From positions 116,636-180,635 of the forward strand of contig VCMS01000169.1 in assembly GCA_022539475.1 (NCBI GenBank): a stretch of DNA of 64,000 nt, in the 5' to 3' direction. A model generated the notes under the pieces. It did not search any database and was not told the origin of the DNA. It saw nothing but the letters and a program-made list of their open reading frames with translations. The position numbers and the translations under genes were made by a program. Source of the DNA: Gracilaria domingensis. Its lineage: Eukaryota > Rhodophyta > Florideophyceae > Gracilariales > Gracilariaceae. Within the stretch, counting starts at the first letter, position 1. The number at the start of each line of letters is the position of its first letter. Positions 43,579 through 53,633 of this stretch are shown in pieces.

Positions 43579-43726
43579 GCACTGCTTGTCTGCAACCTGC
43601 AAATTGCAATTTTTTAAAACCCAGCGCGAGGCTTGATTTGCACTTTTCGAAAAATTAGACAATTTATTTGGGCAACCCCCCGATTTGAGCTAATTTCAAA
43701 GGTTTTCCGTTCGCGCAGCTTATACC

Positions 43727-44599
43727 ATGACGACCCCTCAAGGCAACCCAGGCACACCCCCACAGGTGCGTGCAGGCCAAATGATCCAAAGCATGGCTCG
43801 CGCGCTTGATGAAACACGGGCTCAGATGGAATTGTTGAAGCAAGAAGCGCAAACGAAGATATCCGCTCTCGAGACCTCACTCAGTGTCCTAGCCAATAAG
43901 GACAGCCCAGCCACGAATTCAAAGATCAACAAGCCCCCAACGTTCACTGGAAAGCAAAACATTGACAGTTGGATCACTCATATTCGCAATTATCTTGATG
44001 GAACCCCCGACGACAAAGCATTAACGATCGCGCTTAGTTACATCAGTGGAGCTGCTCATGAGTGGTATCTCGCCCAGCAAAGAAATGGACTGGAGCTGCA
44101 AACCCTTGAGGAACTCTTTGAACATCTTCAGAAACGATTTACTATTGTCAACAAAGAGAAACTTGCTCGGGACAAACTAAGCAAGTGGAAGCAGTACAAA
44201 GATGTTCAACAGTTCAATGAAGACTTCCTCAAGATTGTGCTTGAAATCCCCAACATCAGTATGGAAGAGCAAATCGACAGATATACCAGAGGCTTGAAAA
44301 GTTACATCTGGAAAGAGCTTTGCACCAATGAGTACAAATCTTTGACTAATGCAATGAAAGACGCTGAGCGGGTGGAATCTGCTTTCCGAAGGGGTGGACA
44401 GGCGCGATTTGGCAGGCAACCTGGCGGCTCTGGATCATCTCAAGGACCGGTACCCATGGATATTGGAAATATGAAGCTGAAGAAGTTAACCAAGGAAGAG
44501 CGCGAGAACTGTCGAAAGTTCGGACTCTGTTTCCGCTGTCGACAACCTGGACACATGGCACGCGATAAACAGTGCCCAAAAAACTCCCAGAGGAACTGA
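43727..44599 (+). CDS. gag: Gag polyprotein
   Basis: ATG 43727, 290 residues. Residues about 20-50 form a helix that could be a coiled coil (RALDETRAQMELLKQEAQTK). The central part has the retrotransposon gag block (IDSWITHIRNYL, ALSYISGAAHEWYL, LEELFEHLQKRF). A CCHC zinc knuckle, CFRCRQPGHMARDKQC, ends the protein at about residues 267-282. It forms the virus-like particle. The last codons overlap the pol frame through a slippery site. Confidence 0.95.
   Translation: MTTPQGNPGTPPQVRAGQMIQSMARALDETRAQMELLKQEAQTKISALETSLSVLANKDSPATNSKINKPPTFTGKQNIDSWITHIRNYLDGTPDDKALTIALSYISGAAHEWYLAQQRNGLELQTLEELFEHLQKRFTIVNKEKLARDKLSKWKQYKDVQQFNEDFLKIVLEIPNISMEEQIDRYTRGLKSYIWKELCTNEYKSLTNAMKDAERVESAFRRGGQARFGRQPGGSGSSQGPVPMDIGNMKLKKLTKEERENCRKFGLCFRCRQPGHMARDKQCPKNSQRN
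44578..44584 (+). promoter_or_regulatory. -1 ribosomal frameshift site between gag and pol
   Basis: A AAA AAC, read in the gag frame as (CC)A AAA AAC, is a canonical -1 slippery heptamer. Slipping back one base leads exactly into the pol frame (KKLPEELTPG). Gag stops only 15 bases later at TGA 44597-44599. A downstream structure was not modelled. Confidence 0.8.
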
Positions 44600-47500
44600 C
44601 TCCAGGGTCATCTGAAGAACCCACGTCAGTTCCACCGGACCACCATTGCACCCCACTGAATTCCATCGAAACGCAACCATTGACTAAGCCGGCAAACCCC
44701 GTACCCATTGAATCTGCAAATAAACATCGTACCCAAGAAAAAATATTGAGCAATGGAATTCATAAACTTCTTACCTCACGCTTAGCGTCACCATTTGAAA
44801 CCCCCTCTGTTGGACTACTCCTTGCATATGTATTCATCAATGGCAGAAAATGTACGGCTCTGTTCGATAACGGTTCCGAAATCAGTTATTTGTCCAAAGC
44901 CATCTGCAAAAGCATGAAGATCCCAACCATTGACACTAGTTATGAAGCCGAAATGGCCAACGGTTCCATTACTGTGCTCCAGGAAACCCGAGAAGATGGA
45001 GTAGATATCTAGATTGAAGAACTGCGAGAAAAGAGACGCTTTGCAATATGTGCATTATACGGATATGACGTCATTTTAGGAAAAGACTGGCTATACGAAT
45101 ATAACCCCTATATCAACCACCGAACCAATGAAATATCTTTTGTTCACAATTCCAGAACCATTTTCATCAAAGCAAACATTAAGAAGAACGAGAAGTTAAT
45201 TTCTGTGAACACAATCAAGAAGTCAATACGAAGGAAGCTACCTGTATTTGTTGTAGCGCTTCGGCCTTCAAAAGAAGAAACCTATGAACCAGCGAATGAT
45301 CATAAACTCAAAGAACTACTTGAAGAGTACAAGGACCTATTTCCAGAGAAATTACCAAAAGGATTACCCCCTCACGGAGAACAAGATTTTCATATCGAGT
45401 TATCCCCTGAAGCAACACCTCAGAAGAAAGGCGTATATCGAATGTCAGATAAAGAGTTGAAAGAGCTAAAGAAGCAACTCCATGAACTTTTGGAACAAGG
45501 TTTTATTCGACCTAGTTCAAGCCCTTGGGGTGCCCCTGTTCTTTTCGCAGCAAAGAAGGATGGGAGCCTAAGACTTTGCATTGATTACCGAGCCCTCAAT
45601 AAGTTGACCATCAAAAATAGTTACCCTATTCCAAGGATTGATGATATTTTTGACCAACTCCGTGGCGCAAAAGTATTTTCGAAAATCGATTTAAGGTGGG
45701 GCTACCACCAAATTCGACTCTCTGATACCTCCATTCCACTGACCGCTTTCAGAACTAGATATGGTCATTTTGAGTTTCTTGTCCTACCTTTCGGCCTCAC
45801 CAACGCACCCGCAAGCTTCATGAGCTTAATGAACAATGTACTGAAGGATCATTTGGATAAATTTGTCCTGGTATATCTCGACGACATTCTTATTTACAGC
45901 AAAACTGTAGAGGAGCATGTAGAACACATTAGAAAAGTATTCGACCAACTTCGTGCACACAAGCTGTATGGGAAGCTTTCAAAGTGTGAATTTCTAAAGA
46001 AGGAGGTTGAATACCTCGGGCATGTGGTTACAACCGAAGGAATATCAGTAGAGAAACAAAAAGTGAAAGCCATCACAAATTGGGAAACACCGAAGAATAA
46101 GACCGATGTTCAAGCTTTTCTTGGACTTGTTAATTACTACCGACGATTTATTAAGAACTGCTCCGAAATATCAAAACCACTAACCGCTCTGTGTGGAAAT
46201 AACCCATTCAAGTGGGGAGGGGATCAAGAAAACGCCTTCAAAAATCTGAAAGATGCAGTTTCAAGTACACCAGTGCTCCGTCATTTTGACCCAAAACTGC
46301 CTATCATCGTAACCACTGACGCATCTCAGTATGCTCTAGGAGCAGTATTGGAACAAGTAGAAAACGGTATTGCCCGACCTGTTGCATTTCATTCAAGAAC
46401 CTTGAATCCAGCCGAGCAAGGCTACGCCGCCCACGAGCGAGAACTTCTTGCAGTCGTAGACACGTTAAGAGTTTGGAGAGTCTACTTACATGGACAACGC
46501 TTCAAAGTGCGTACAGATCATTTTCCACTGAAGTATCTGCAAACACAGCCAAATCTTTCCCAACGTCAAGTAAGATGGCTCGAAAGGATCGTTGAGTTTG
46601 ATTTCACTTTCGAACCAATCAAAGGAAAATCCAACATAGTTGCAGATGCTCTCTCAAGATATCCTAAGCATGTTGAAGATCCGCTGGCTAGTAACCTCTC
46701 TCTATTAGATGAAGCAGTCTCCAGAACCAACCCGTTGAACTCTTTATCTCTTATTTGTGAAATATCCAAGAAGGATATGCGCGCATTCACTGATGGATAT
46801 AAGAAGGACAACGAATTTTCAGCTGCTTACCTGAATCCGGAACTTCCCTTTGAACGAAAAGGAAATCTTCTCTACTACAAGAATAAGTTATGTATACCGA
46901 GTGGGGAAATCAGAACTAAGATTTTATTCGAGAATCATGATCTCCCTTCATCAGGACATATGGCATTTAAGAAGACATTAAGAAGAATTTGGAAATCTTA
47001 CTTTTGGAAGAACCTGAGAAAGGACGTGTACACCTACACAAAGACATGCCAGAAGTGTCAGGAGACGAAGCCAATTACCAAAAAGCCGCATGGATACCTC
47101 CAGCCATTAGAACCCCCATTGAAGAAGTGGTCTCAGATCACAATGGATTTCATTACTCCACTTCCACGAACTAAGTCTGGAAACAGTGCCATATATGTAG
47201 TAGTCGATCGCCTTTCGAAACTTATACGCATCATTCCCACAACCAAGAATGTCACTGCTGTAGAAACAGCCAAGTTATATCTGGAGAATATCTATCGTCA
47301 TCATGGACTTTCTGATTCCATAGTATCCGATAGAGATTCAATATTTATGAGTAAGTTCTGGAAGGAAGTATTTCGATCACTTGGCACAAAATTAAAGCCA
47401 TCATCAGCATATCACCCACAGACAGATGGACAAACCGAAGTAATGAATAAGAAGATTGAAGAGATGATCAGATGTTTTGTCAACCACAGGCAGAATAATT

Positions 47501-48012
47501 GGGATGAACACCTCATTCAATTCGAAGTTGCTTACAATTCCTCAGTCCATTCTACCACGTCATTTACCCCATTCTTTCTCACATACGGAGAGGAACCACG
47601 TGTTTTACCAATGGATGCAATCACTTCCCAGAATCAAGCCGCCTCTGAGTTTCTGACAAGTATTTCAGATGCTGTCAAGCTTGCTAGGAGCCAAATCAGC
47701 AAGATAAGCAAGTACTCAGAAAGCTACTATAATCGGAAACGAACGCCTTGCGACTTAAAAGTTGGTGACTACGTCATGCTATCGACAGAGAATCTCAAGA
47801 TGGACGAAACAGGCCCACGGAACAAACTCGGAATCAAGTACTGTGGTCCATTCAGAATCACGGAACAAGTAAGCCCAGTAACCTTTCGACTTGATATAGG
47901 GACTGTCATGAAGCAGAGAAAAATACATGACGTGTTTCATTGCCAACTACTCAGAAGATACCATGAAGACAATACCTTCAGAAGACCCCAGCCCAAGCCA
48001 ACAGTCATCTAA
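44578..48012 (+). pseudogene. pol: Pol polyprotein: protease, RT, RNase H, integrase
   Basis: Reached by frameshift from gag. The protease site is FDNGSEISYL (about 44862-44892; DNGS instead of the usual DSG/DTG). A single TAG at 45010-45012 interrupts the frame before RT. From 45205 to 48012 the frame is unbroken for 935 codons. RT has [15 protein letters not shown] and [10 protein letters not shown] (YLDD at 45874-45885). RNase H has [16 protein letters not shown] and [10 protein letters not shown]. The integrase zinc domain has CQKCQETK, and its core has [21 protein letters not shown] and [16 protein letters not shown] with the D, D and E. TAA at 48010-48012 precedes the chromodomain. Confidence 0.95.
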
Positions 48013-48197
48013 TTATCTGATGGAACAGAAGAATATGATGTAGAAGCAATTCTTAATCATCGAAAACGGAACGCAAGTCAGAATACCTTGTCAAATGGTT
48101 TGGTTATCCCGATCACGAAAATATGTGGCTCCCTGAATCCGAACTCAAGAACTGTTTTGACCTCCTCGAGCGGTATAAAAGAAGCCACAACCTCTGA
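48013..48197 (+). pseudogene. Chromodomain at the end of pol, split by a stop and a lost base
   Basis: Directly after TAA, EEYDVEAILNHRKRN is readable in the pol frame. One base is missing near 48070, and the rest follows in the next frame: SEYLVKWFGYPDHENMWLPE, LKNCFDLLERY, ending TGA 48195-48197. Together this is a canonical chromodomain. The element is therefore a chromovirus, with targeting damaged in this copy. Confidence 0.85.
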
Positions 48198-48232
48198 ACA
48201 TCTCCGGGCCCAGTAACCACCCATCACCAACA

Positions 48233-48745
48233 ATGACGAACAACGGACAGCCGAACATCGCGAACAATCTGCAACTCGACAACGCCAGTCAGTTCTACAG
48301 TCGTATAGTTCTTGGGGGACGAAGGATGCTTACCTGGTTTGATGGTATTACCGATGAACTTTTCGATAGATTTCGTCTTGCATGGGCCTCATGTCATATT
48401 TGCTTTGCCTTTCTGCAAGTTCGAGGACCATTTCTAACCCCAGAGAATGCGATCATGCTAAGAAAGCTATTCAAAGCTTATGAAGATGGCACACTTGAAG
48501 ATATTCATGAAGAGTTCGTTCTATTCCTATTCTCTTACCTGGTATCTCAGTTTGGTCACCTCTCGCCGGACCCCGGAGATACATTCTTGAATACAATTGA
48601 AAGTGCTATTCTAAACATCGAGGAATTTGGAGATAATACTGATCTTTCCATAACGTTTGAACCGCGTTCCGATATGGTTCTCTTCCCTAACCCTCCAGGA
48701 CAGTTTGAAAATCATCCTATTCCGAATGGTACGCCCAACAACTAA
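48233..48745 (+). CDS. Third reading frame after pol, 170 aa, unknown
   Basis: ATG 48233, intact, ends 21 bases before the polypurine tract region. Features: an Asn/Gln-rich start, a central aromatic helical part (WASCHICFAFLQVRGPF), an acidic middle and a Pro-rich end (FPNPPGQFENHPIPNG). Its QFGHLSPDPGDTF segment resembles the frame at 40223-40549 behind another gypsy integrase. No envelope-like signal or transmembrane segment is evident, so it is not a classic env. Function unknown. Confidence 0.65.
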   Translation: MTNNGQPNIANNLQLDNASQFYSRIVLGGRRMLTWFDGITDELFDRFRLAWASCHICFAFLQVRGPFLTPENAIMLRKLFKAYEDGTLEDIHEEFVLFLFSYLVSQFGHLSPDPGDTFLNTIESAILNIEEFGDNTDLSITFEPRSDMVLFPNPPGQFENHPIPNGTPNN

Positions 48746-48768
48746 CGAGTCGGGACGACTCTCCTTAA

Positions 48769-48780
48769 TGGGGGAAGTGA
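48769..48780 (+). promoter_or_regulatory. Polypurine tract
   Basis: ATGGGGGAAGTGA-type purine run immediately before the 3' LTR, the expected primer for plus-strand synthesis. Confidence 0.8.
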
Positions 48781-49297
48781 TGTTAGGATTTCGTTAATTC
48801 TGGTCATGTTTTTATTTGAATTTGTTTTATTTCTACGATTTTAGTTAGTCATTTAATGTTTTGATGCTTTCTTTGAATTCCCCGTGATCTAGCGATCCGA
48901 TTTGATACCCTAATGATCCTCAGAGTCTTTGTTTGACATTAGTTGTCATAATGTTACCAAGACATGTCACGTGTGATGTCTGCCTCGTCAGTTGACGTCA
49001 TGACTGACTTCATAGTTTCGGTGCCTTGCTGGAACTTCTACAAATGGACACGTTTCAGGAACTTCTAGAAGCTTCTAGACGACTCCACTGTCGATTTCTA
49101 CGCACAGTTTCTACACTAATTCCGACGCAAGGGCCAGTACTCATAGACACATTAGTTTGAGGGATATTCTAGAAATCTGCGTTAGCGACCTTATTTTCGA
49201 AGGTCCGATTCTCCATATAAACCCTGGTCGACTGCCCGAACTCTCCTCGGCAGTCACCATCGTTCACGTTCTCAACCTCAGACCCAGTGTTCTAACA
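48781..49297 (+). repeat. 3' LTR
   Basis: 517 bases; 514 identical to the 5' LTR. Ends with GTTCTAACA followed by the target duplication GATAC. Confidence 0.97.
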
Positions 49298-49460
49298 GAT
49301 ACCCTGCAACGCATGGAATATTGGTGCTAGTACAGATGATGCCCATTATGAAATCATCCCGTTTTATTCGTATCTATTCTTCTATTGACCGCTTTTGCTA
49401 ACCACTACTTCGCTATATTACATGTACCATTTCCCCATAATGGAGCGGGTGTAGGCGCAA

Positions 49461-49480
49461 TCTGCGGCAGATGCCGCAGA
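49461..49480. repeat. Short palindrome
   Basis: TCTGCGGCAGATGCCGCAGA, nine of ten bases pair in each arm. Confidence 0.7.
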
Positions 49481-49527
49481 CTGCACCTCCACTAAAGTGC
49501 GGTATCGGTAGAACACATACGCACTCC

Positions 49528-49560
49528 GAGAGGATGAGGCGCGAAGCGCCTCATCCTCTC
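49528..49560. repeat. Perfect 15-bp hairpin
   Basis: GAGAGGATGAGGCGC, loop GAA, GCGCCTCATCCTCTC: all 15 base pairs match. GC-rich and isolated from genes. Confidence 0.9.
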
Positions 49561-50293
49561 CGTTCCTCATGTAGGGAACCATGCCCAGATGCATGATTCC
49601 TTACTTGATGAACCTGCACCTGCAACTCGTGAGCTACGTCCGCATCAAAAGTCATTTACCTGTATACTCAAGCAGCAAGTATCCATAAGTTAGTCAATGC
49701 TCTGTTGGACACATTTGAAATGCGATGGAACGTACCATTGATAAAGCAAAACAGAAACGTTGCACTAGAAAATTCGAGAGACCTAGTAACTCGCAAAAGG
49801 AAGAAGAAGAAGGAAAGGGAGCGTTTAGATTACCAACAATCCATTCATCGTAAAACGCGAAAGGTCTCGAAGCGAGAACTCACAAGCAACGATACCAAGA
49901 CTGCCCATGCAGCAAAAATACCCCAAGATGCCATAAACGTGAATGCAGCCTATGTCCTAAGCAAGTACCAGAATTGCCTATCCCGAACAGTCAGAGAACC
50001 AAGATCACCAAGAAACCAACTTGGACCAATTTTTAGCGTGCTTCAAGTCGTCGCTTTGGGCTACTGGGTTCTCGTTTTCACCCTTCAACTCGTTCTATAT
50101 CTTGAAGAAATAGAAGAAGTTGAGGGTGAAAAGCTTATTTTCTGCCGTATATATGTCGCAGAGCGCGAAGAAACGCGGTGAGGATTGGTTAGTTTAGAGC
50201 AAAGATACGTGGAAGGATATGGAAGAAAGTATGAAAAGACTGCACGGCATACATCCGTGAGATAGGGATGACTCCGTCCTACTTTCTTCCGCC

Positions 50294-50324
50294 CTCTACT
50301 TTATGGAGCCTCCATAAAGTAGAG
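50294..50324. repeat. Perfect 14-bp hairpin
   Basis: CTCTACTTTATGGA, loop GCC, TCCATAAAGTAGAG: all 14 base pairs match. Confidence 0.9.
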
Positions 50325-50715
50325 AGAGGAAAAAAGAAGGACAAAGCGGAGTATAACGCGAGGATGTGGATGGCACGTATCACGACGGTAACAAAAGGTC
50401 GGACGTCGGAGGGGCGGCGGCGGCAGCGGAGGGAACAGATTTATTTTTCTGTGCGAGATTTGACACATGTACAGCGTACAACGTTGCGAAACCACAGGTT
50501 TATAACCAGTGGTAGATAATACGAGAAGTACACCCTTGTGTTGAGGTCGACGTGTACCTACGTTTCTTTCTGAACGAAAGCACGTGACTTAAACTCAAAA
50601 TATATTCTCCGTTACCAGCTTGACGTCGAACTTGACTGTCGCACGACCACCTTCTCCCCTCGGACGACCTTCTTTTGCCGTCTTTGTTGTCGTTTCTCCT
50701 TCATTTCTTCTTCCC

Positions 50716-52260
50716 ATGGTCTACTACTGTACACATAAGAAGCGTGGTTGCCCGTTCGTTACTCGCCGAGGAGTGTTATCTCTTCAACAGCATGTCAAGC
50801 ATTGCGCGTTTCGTCTAAAAGCCGCGCTGGAAGACGACCATAGGCGGCCCATTCGAAGAAGCAAGCGTCCCAAGCTCTTCGCTCCCGCGCCCGCATCTTC
50901 CGAAACGGGCACTGCCCCTTGTCCACTTCCCGAGCCTCCGGTGTCCAAGGACAGCGTTGACTCCACTCCGTGCGCCCCTCTCATTCCGGACACTTCGCAT
51001 TGTGTTTCTCCTTCCCCGGGTCCCGCGGCATTAGAGCGAGAACACGGAATCATTTCACGCCCAGTGCCTTCTGAGGAGGCCCTCGGTGATTTGCATATGG
51101 ATTATCTCACGGTTTGTCTGGCTTCAATAGCTTCCAACCTTGGTCATCGTGAAGCAGACGAGCTAATTGGGCTACTTCGGGACCCGCAATTCTCGCAAAA
51201 GCGATTCAACGAGACCATAACAAGTTACAAGCGCTGTACAGAACTGAAGAACGCCATTTTCGAACGATACGCCTCAAAAGACGGTTTCAATCTAAGAACT
51301 GTCTCGCCAGAAGGATGTAAGTTCAGCGCCACCCTCTACACGAGAGACCCCGTTCAGACACTTGTGAAACAGCTCCAGTTGGCTAACAACGAAAACACAT
51401 TCTTCCACCCTATACCTCAGACCCACTCCACGAAAATATCTCACCCCATGTCCGGCTCTCTCGCAAGAGACGCCACCTCAAAACTTAAGGAAATGGTCAT
51501 GGGCTCTTTGGATAGTAGAATAGTGTGGTACTCCCAAGAAATAAGTTACAGTGAATCTTTCGTAGGTCTTCTGCAGGTATACACCGATAAGTCTTCAACA
51601 ACTCTAAAGCAAACATCGGTTACCGCCTATCCTCTTCACCTCATATTTCTCAACTTCTCCGACGAGCTACGCCGTAAGTGCATCCGTGATGACCTCACAG
51701 TAGTGGCATACTTCCCTACTACACTGATCGAGGTTTCCGCATCTGAAGCAGACGCAATGCCATTCGTTTCTAGCAAGTCTCTACGCGAGTCCAGGATGCA
51801 AATCCTTGAAGAACCTCTTCGTCAAGTCCTGGAGCCCATTCTAAATCTCACGCAGAAAGGTTTTCAGTTCATCGGCGAAGACAAACTAAGTCGAGTGTGC
51901 CATTCTCTGCTTGCAAGTTATTGTGCGGATATTTCTGAGGCTAAGGAAATTCTGTCCATTCTTCATGGGACCAAAACGGAAAGCCCTTGTAATAGATACA
52001 AAGCCCCTCGCTCATCTTTTTGGAGTGCTGTTCTCACCTCATTCAACGGATGTTCTCAAAAGCACACGAAAAGCATCCGAAAGACATACATAGTTATCTT
52101 ACAACATGCACAAAGAGACAAGGCAGAAAGACGTCCACGTCGTGCGAGGGAGAGGAGATCTCAGGCGGATACTCTGATGCGTTCAAATTCCATATCTCTC
52201 ATTCCTTCGTTCCTCGAAACTTCCGTAAGCCTTGGAATGATCCCGGGATTGTCTCCATAG
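50716..52260 (+). pseudogene. Plavaka-like (KDZ/CACTA-type) transposase, N-terminal part
   Basis: The ATG at 50716 (MVYYCTHKKRGCPF) is preferred to an upstream TTG. A Cys/His finger (C-x6-C, then LQQHVKHC) opens the protein, followed by a Pro/Ser-rich linker. The stretch SFVGLLQVYTDKSSTTLKQ then AYPLHLIFLNFSDELRRKC and DDLTVVAYFP (about 51560-51725) resembles the Plavaka block that reads YSDKT, YPVYL, NI, R and YLP in fungal proteins. The catalytic second half is absent: after about 52060 the frame runs into basic low-complexity sequence and overlaps the end of the leftward gene at 52183. A truncated transposase at the edge of copy B. Confidence 0.6.
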
Positions 52261-53454
52261 AGTCTTTCGACCTGTCTGCCCAGGTTCACCAGCACGTGTA
52301 ATCCTATCTCTCTCCTGTTTCAGTGCCCCCCTTAGCCCTTCAATGACTAGATCCTTCTCCTCAAGCCTCTTTTTCAAAGCCGTAATATGCTCTTGGGCGA
52401 CCTTCACTAGAATACCCCGAACCATCAAGTCCTCCTGTCGCGTCTTAACCTTTTCTTTTAAGCAATTCAGTTCATTTAAAAGATCACGTCTGTTCATAGA
52501 GGTTGAATTCACACCAGTGTGGATATTTTCCGGTATTTCTCTAGCCTCTTCGGCGATAGGCTCCGGTAATGCCGCAGGATTCGGTGTTATTTCGTTATCA
52601 GAACTATCCTCATGTGCTACACCCTTAGGAACGAGAGGCTGCAGGCTTTCTGTCTCCACCCTTGGCACGGCTCCCAGCTCCAACTCCCGTGTCTGTCCTC
52701 CTCCATAACATCGTATATCAGATGAATTGGGCCTCGTACGAGCTGCAACGGCCCCCGTTCTGGAAAGAGGGGAAGGTCGAGAAATAGCTCCCCGATCAGT
52801 CGTCTCTCGATTTCTTTTTGTCTTTCTCCCTTGTCCGGACCCATTGCGAGGCATAATACGATTCATAGTGGCCCCAGTTCTAGAAGGCAGAGAGGGACGT
52901 GACGATCTTAACATACTAGGGTTCTTACGACTTCTCGTCAATGTCCCTTGTTTTCCAGATCCACTGGGCGGCGTAACCCGCGCTCCAGTAGCTCCGGTCT
53001 TCGATATCGGCGGGGGACGTGAAGGTTTTGGTGTCATACGAACCTCTTCAGTTCCAGTTGTCATGCCCTCCTGTCCTGACCCGCTGGGCCGAGTTACCTC
53101 ATCATCTTGGGGAGCAGAGACAGATGCACGATTTGCATTATCGGCAGTTGACGGAATGATATCGTTGGCTGATCCACGAATTCTTGACGCAATCCTGGAA
53201 GACACTCCGCTGCGAGATGGGCGAGAGAGTACTGTAGAAGGACACCCACTGACTCTCTCCTTCGTCGAGGATGACTTCCGTTTAGGAATTGCCGTGCTTG
53301 TAGATTGATTCGTATCATCTGATGCTCTTCTCCTCTTCTGTCCACTCTTGTTCCGCTGCGTACTATTTCGCTTTCTCGGCGTTATACCCATGTTGTGGAG
53401 ATAAACGGGGTAATGAACGAAATTGTTGGGGGGGAGGGGGTAGGGGATGTGCAT
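52183..53454 (-). CDS. Basic coiled-coil protein (copy B, intact)
   Basis: 423 residues from the ATG complementary to 53452-53454, or 402 from the inner ATG complementary to 53389-53391 (MGITPRKRNSTQRNK), which copy A also keeps. It is Arg/Ser/Thr/Gly/Pro-rich with an imperfect repeated motif, RPSxxSRTGAxxxRxxPxxGSG, at about residues 145-245 (ISKTGATGARVTPPSGSGKQ, LPSRTGATMNRIMPRNGSGQ). The C-terminal part has a long heptad helix (RRDLLNELNCLKEKVKTRQE, HITALKKRLEEKDLVIEGLR). It probably binds nucleic acid and oligomerises (inference). Third leftward gene of the cassette, 180 bases after the SET domain. Confidence 0.6.
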   Translation of the reverse strand: MHIPYPLPPNNFVHYPVYLHNMGITPRKRNSTQRNKSGQKRRRASDDTNQSTSTAIPKRKSSSTKERVSGCPSTVLSRPSRSGVSSRIASRIRGSANDIIPSTADNANRASVSAPQDDEVTRPSGSGQEGMTTGTEEVRMTPKPSRPPPISKTGATGARVTPPSGSGKQGTLTRSRKNPSMLRSSRPSLPSRTGATMNRIMPRNGSGQGRKTKRNRETTDRGAISRPSPLSRTGAVAARTRPNSSDIRCYGGGQTRELELGAVPRVETESLQPLVPKGVAHEDSSDNEITPNPAALPEPIAEEAREIPENIHTGVNSTSMNRRDLLNELNCLKEKVKTRQEDLMVRGILVKVAQEHITALKKRLEEKDLVIEGLRGALKQERDRITRAGEPGQTGRKTLWRQSRDHSKAYGSFEERRNERYGI

Positions 53455-53633
53455 GGTTCAGATATTCCGGGGGACTCAGCAGTTCCTGCTTTTTAGGAAT
53501 TTGAGGTGCACAATGGGTCGCAAATATCGCCGTTACAAATAGAGGAAGAGCTCCAGTGTACATTTACAACGCGTATTGGAGGCAGCTGCAACATTCGCAA
53601 GCATATTTACTTTCTATTCGGTACTGCACTCAT

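Larger units (their letters stand above)
41986..49302 (+). mobile_element. Nearly intact Ty3/gypsy chromovirus with target duplication
   Basis: The element proper is 41991-49297 (7307 bases), flanked by GATAC at 41986-41990 and 49298-49302. It has two 517-base LTRs, a primer-binding site, gag, a -1 frameshift signal, pol with RT, RNase H, integrase and a chromodomain, a polypurine tract, plus two extra reading frames (before gag and after pol). The LTRs differ at three positions, so the insertion is recent. Damage is limited to two in-frame stops and one lost base near the chromodomain. Confidence 0.97.
49303..50715. other. Intergenic region with strong hairpins, no clear gene
   Basis: A 154-codon frame from ATG 49720 to 50181 (Lys/Arg-rich start, one hydrophobic helix GYWVLVFTLQLVLYL) is the only candidate and has no family features. 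Three hairpins stand out and are listed separately. The region precedes the transposase gene at 50716. Confidence 0.4.

Noticed and set aside
49720-50181. Lys-rich 154-codon frame as a gene
   Set aside because: One hydrophobic helix and a basic start only; no support beyond length.
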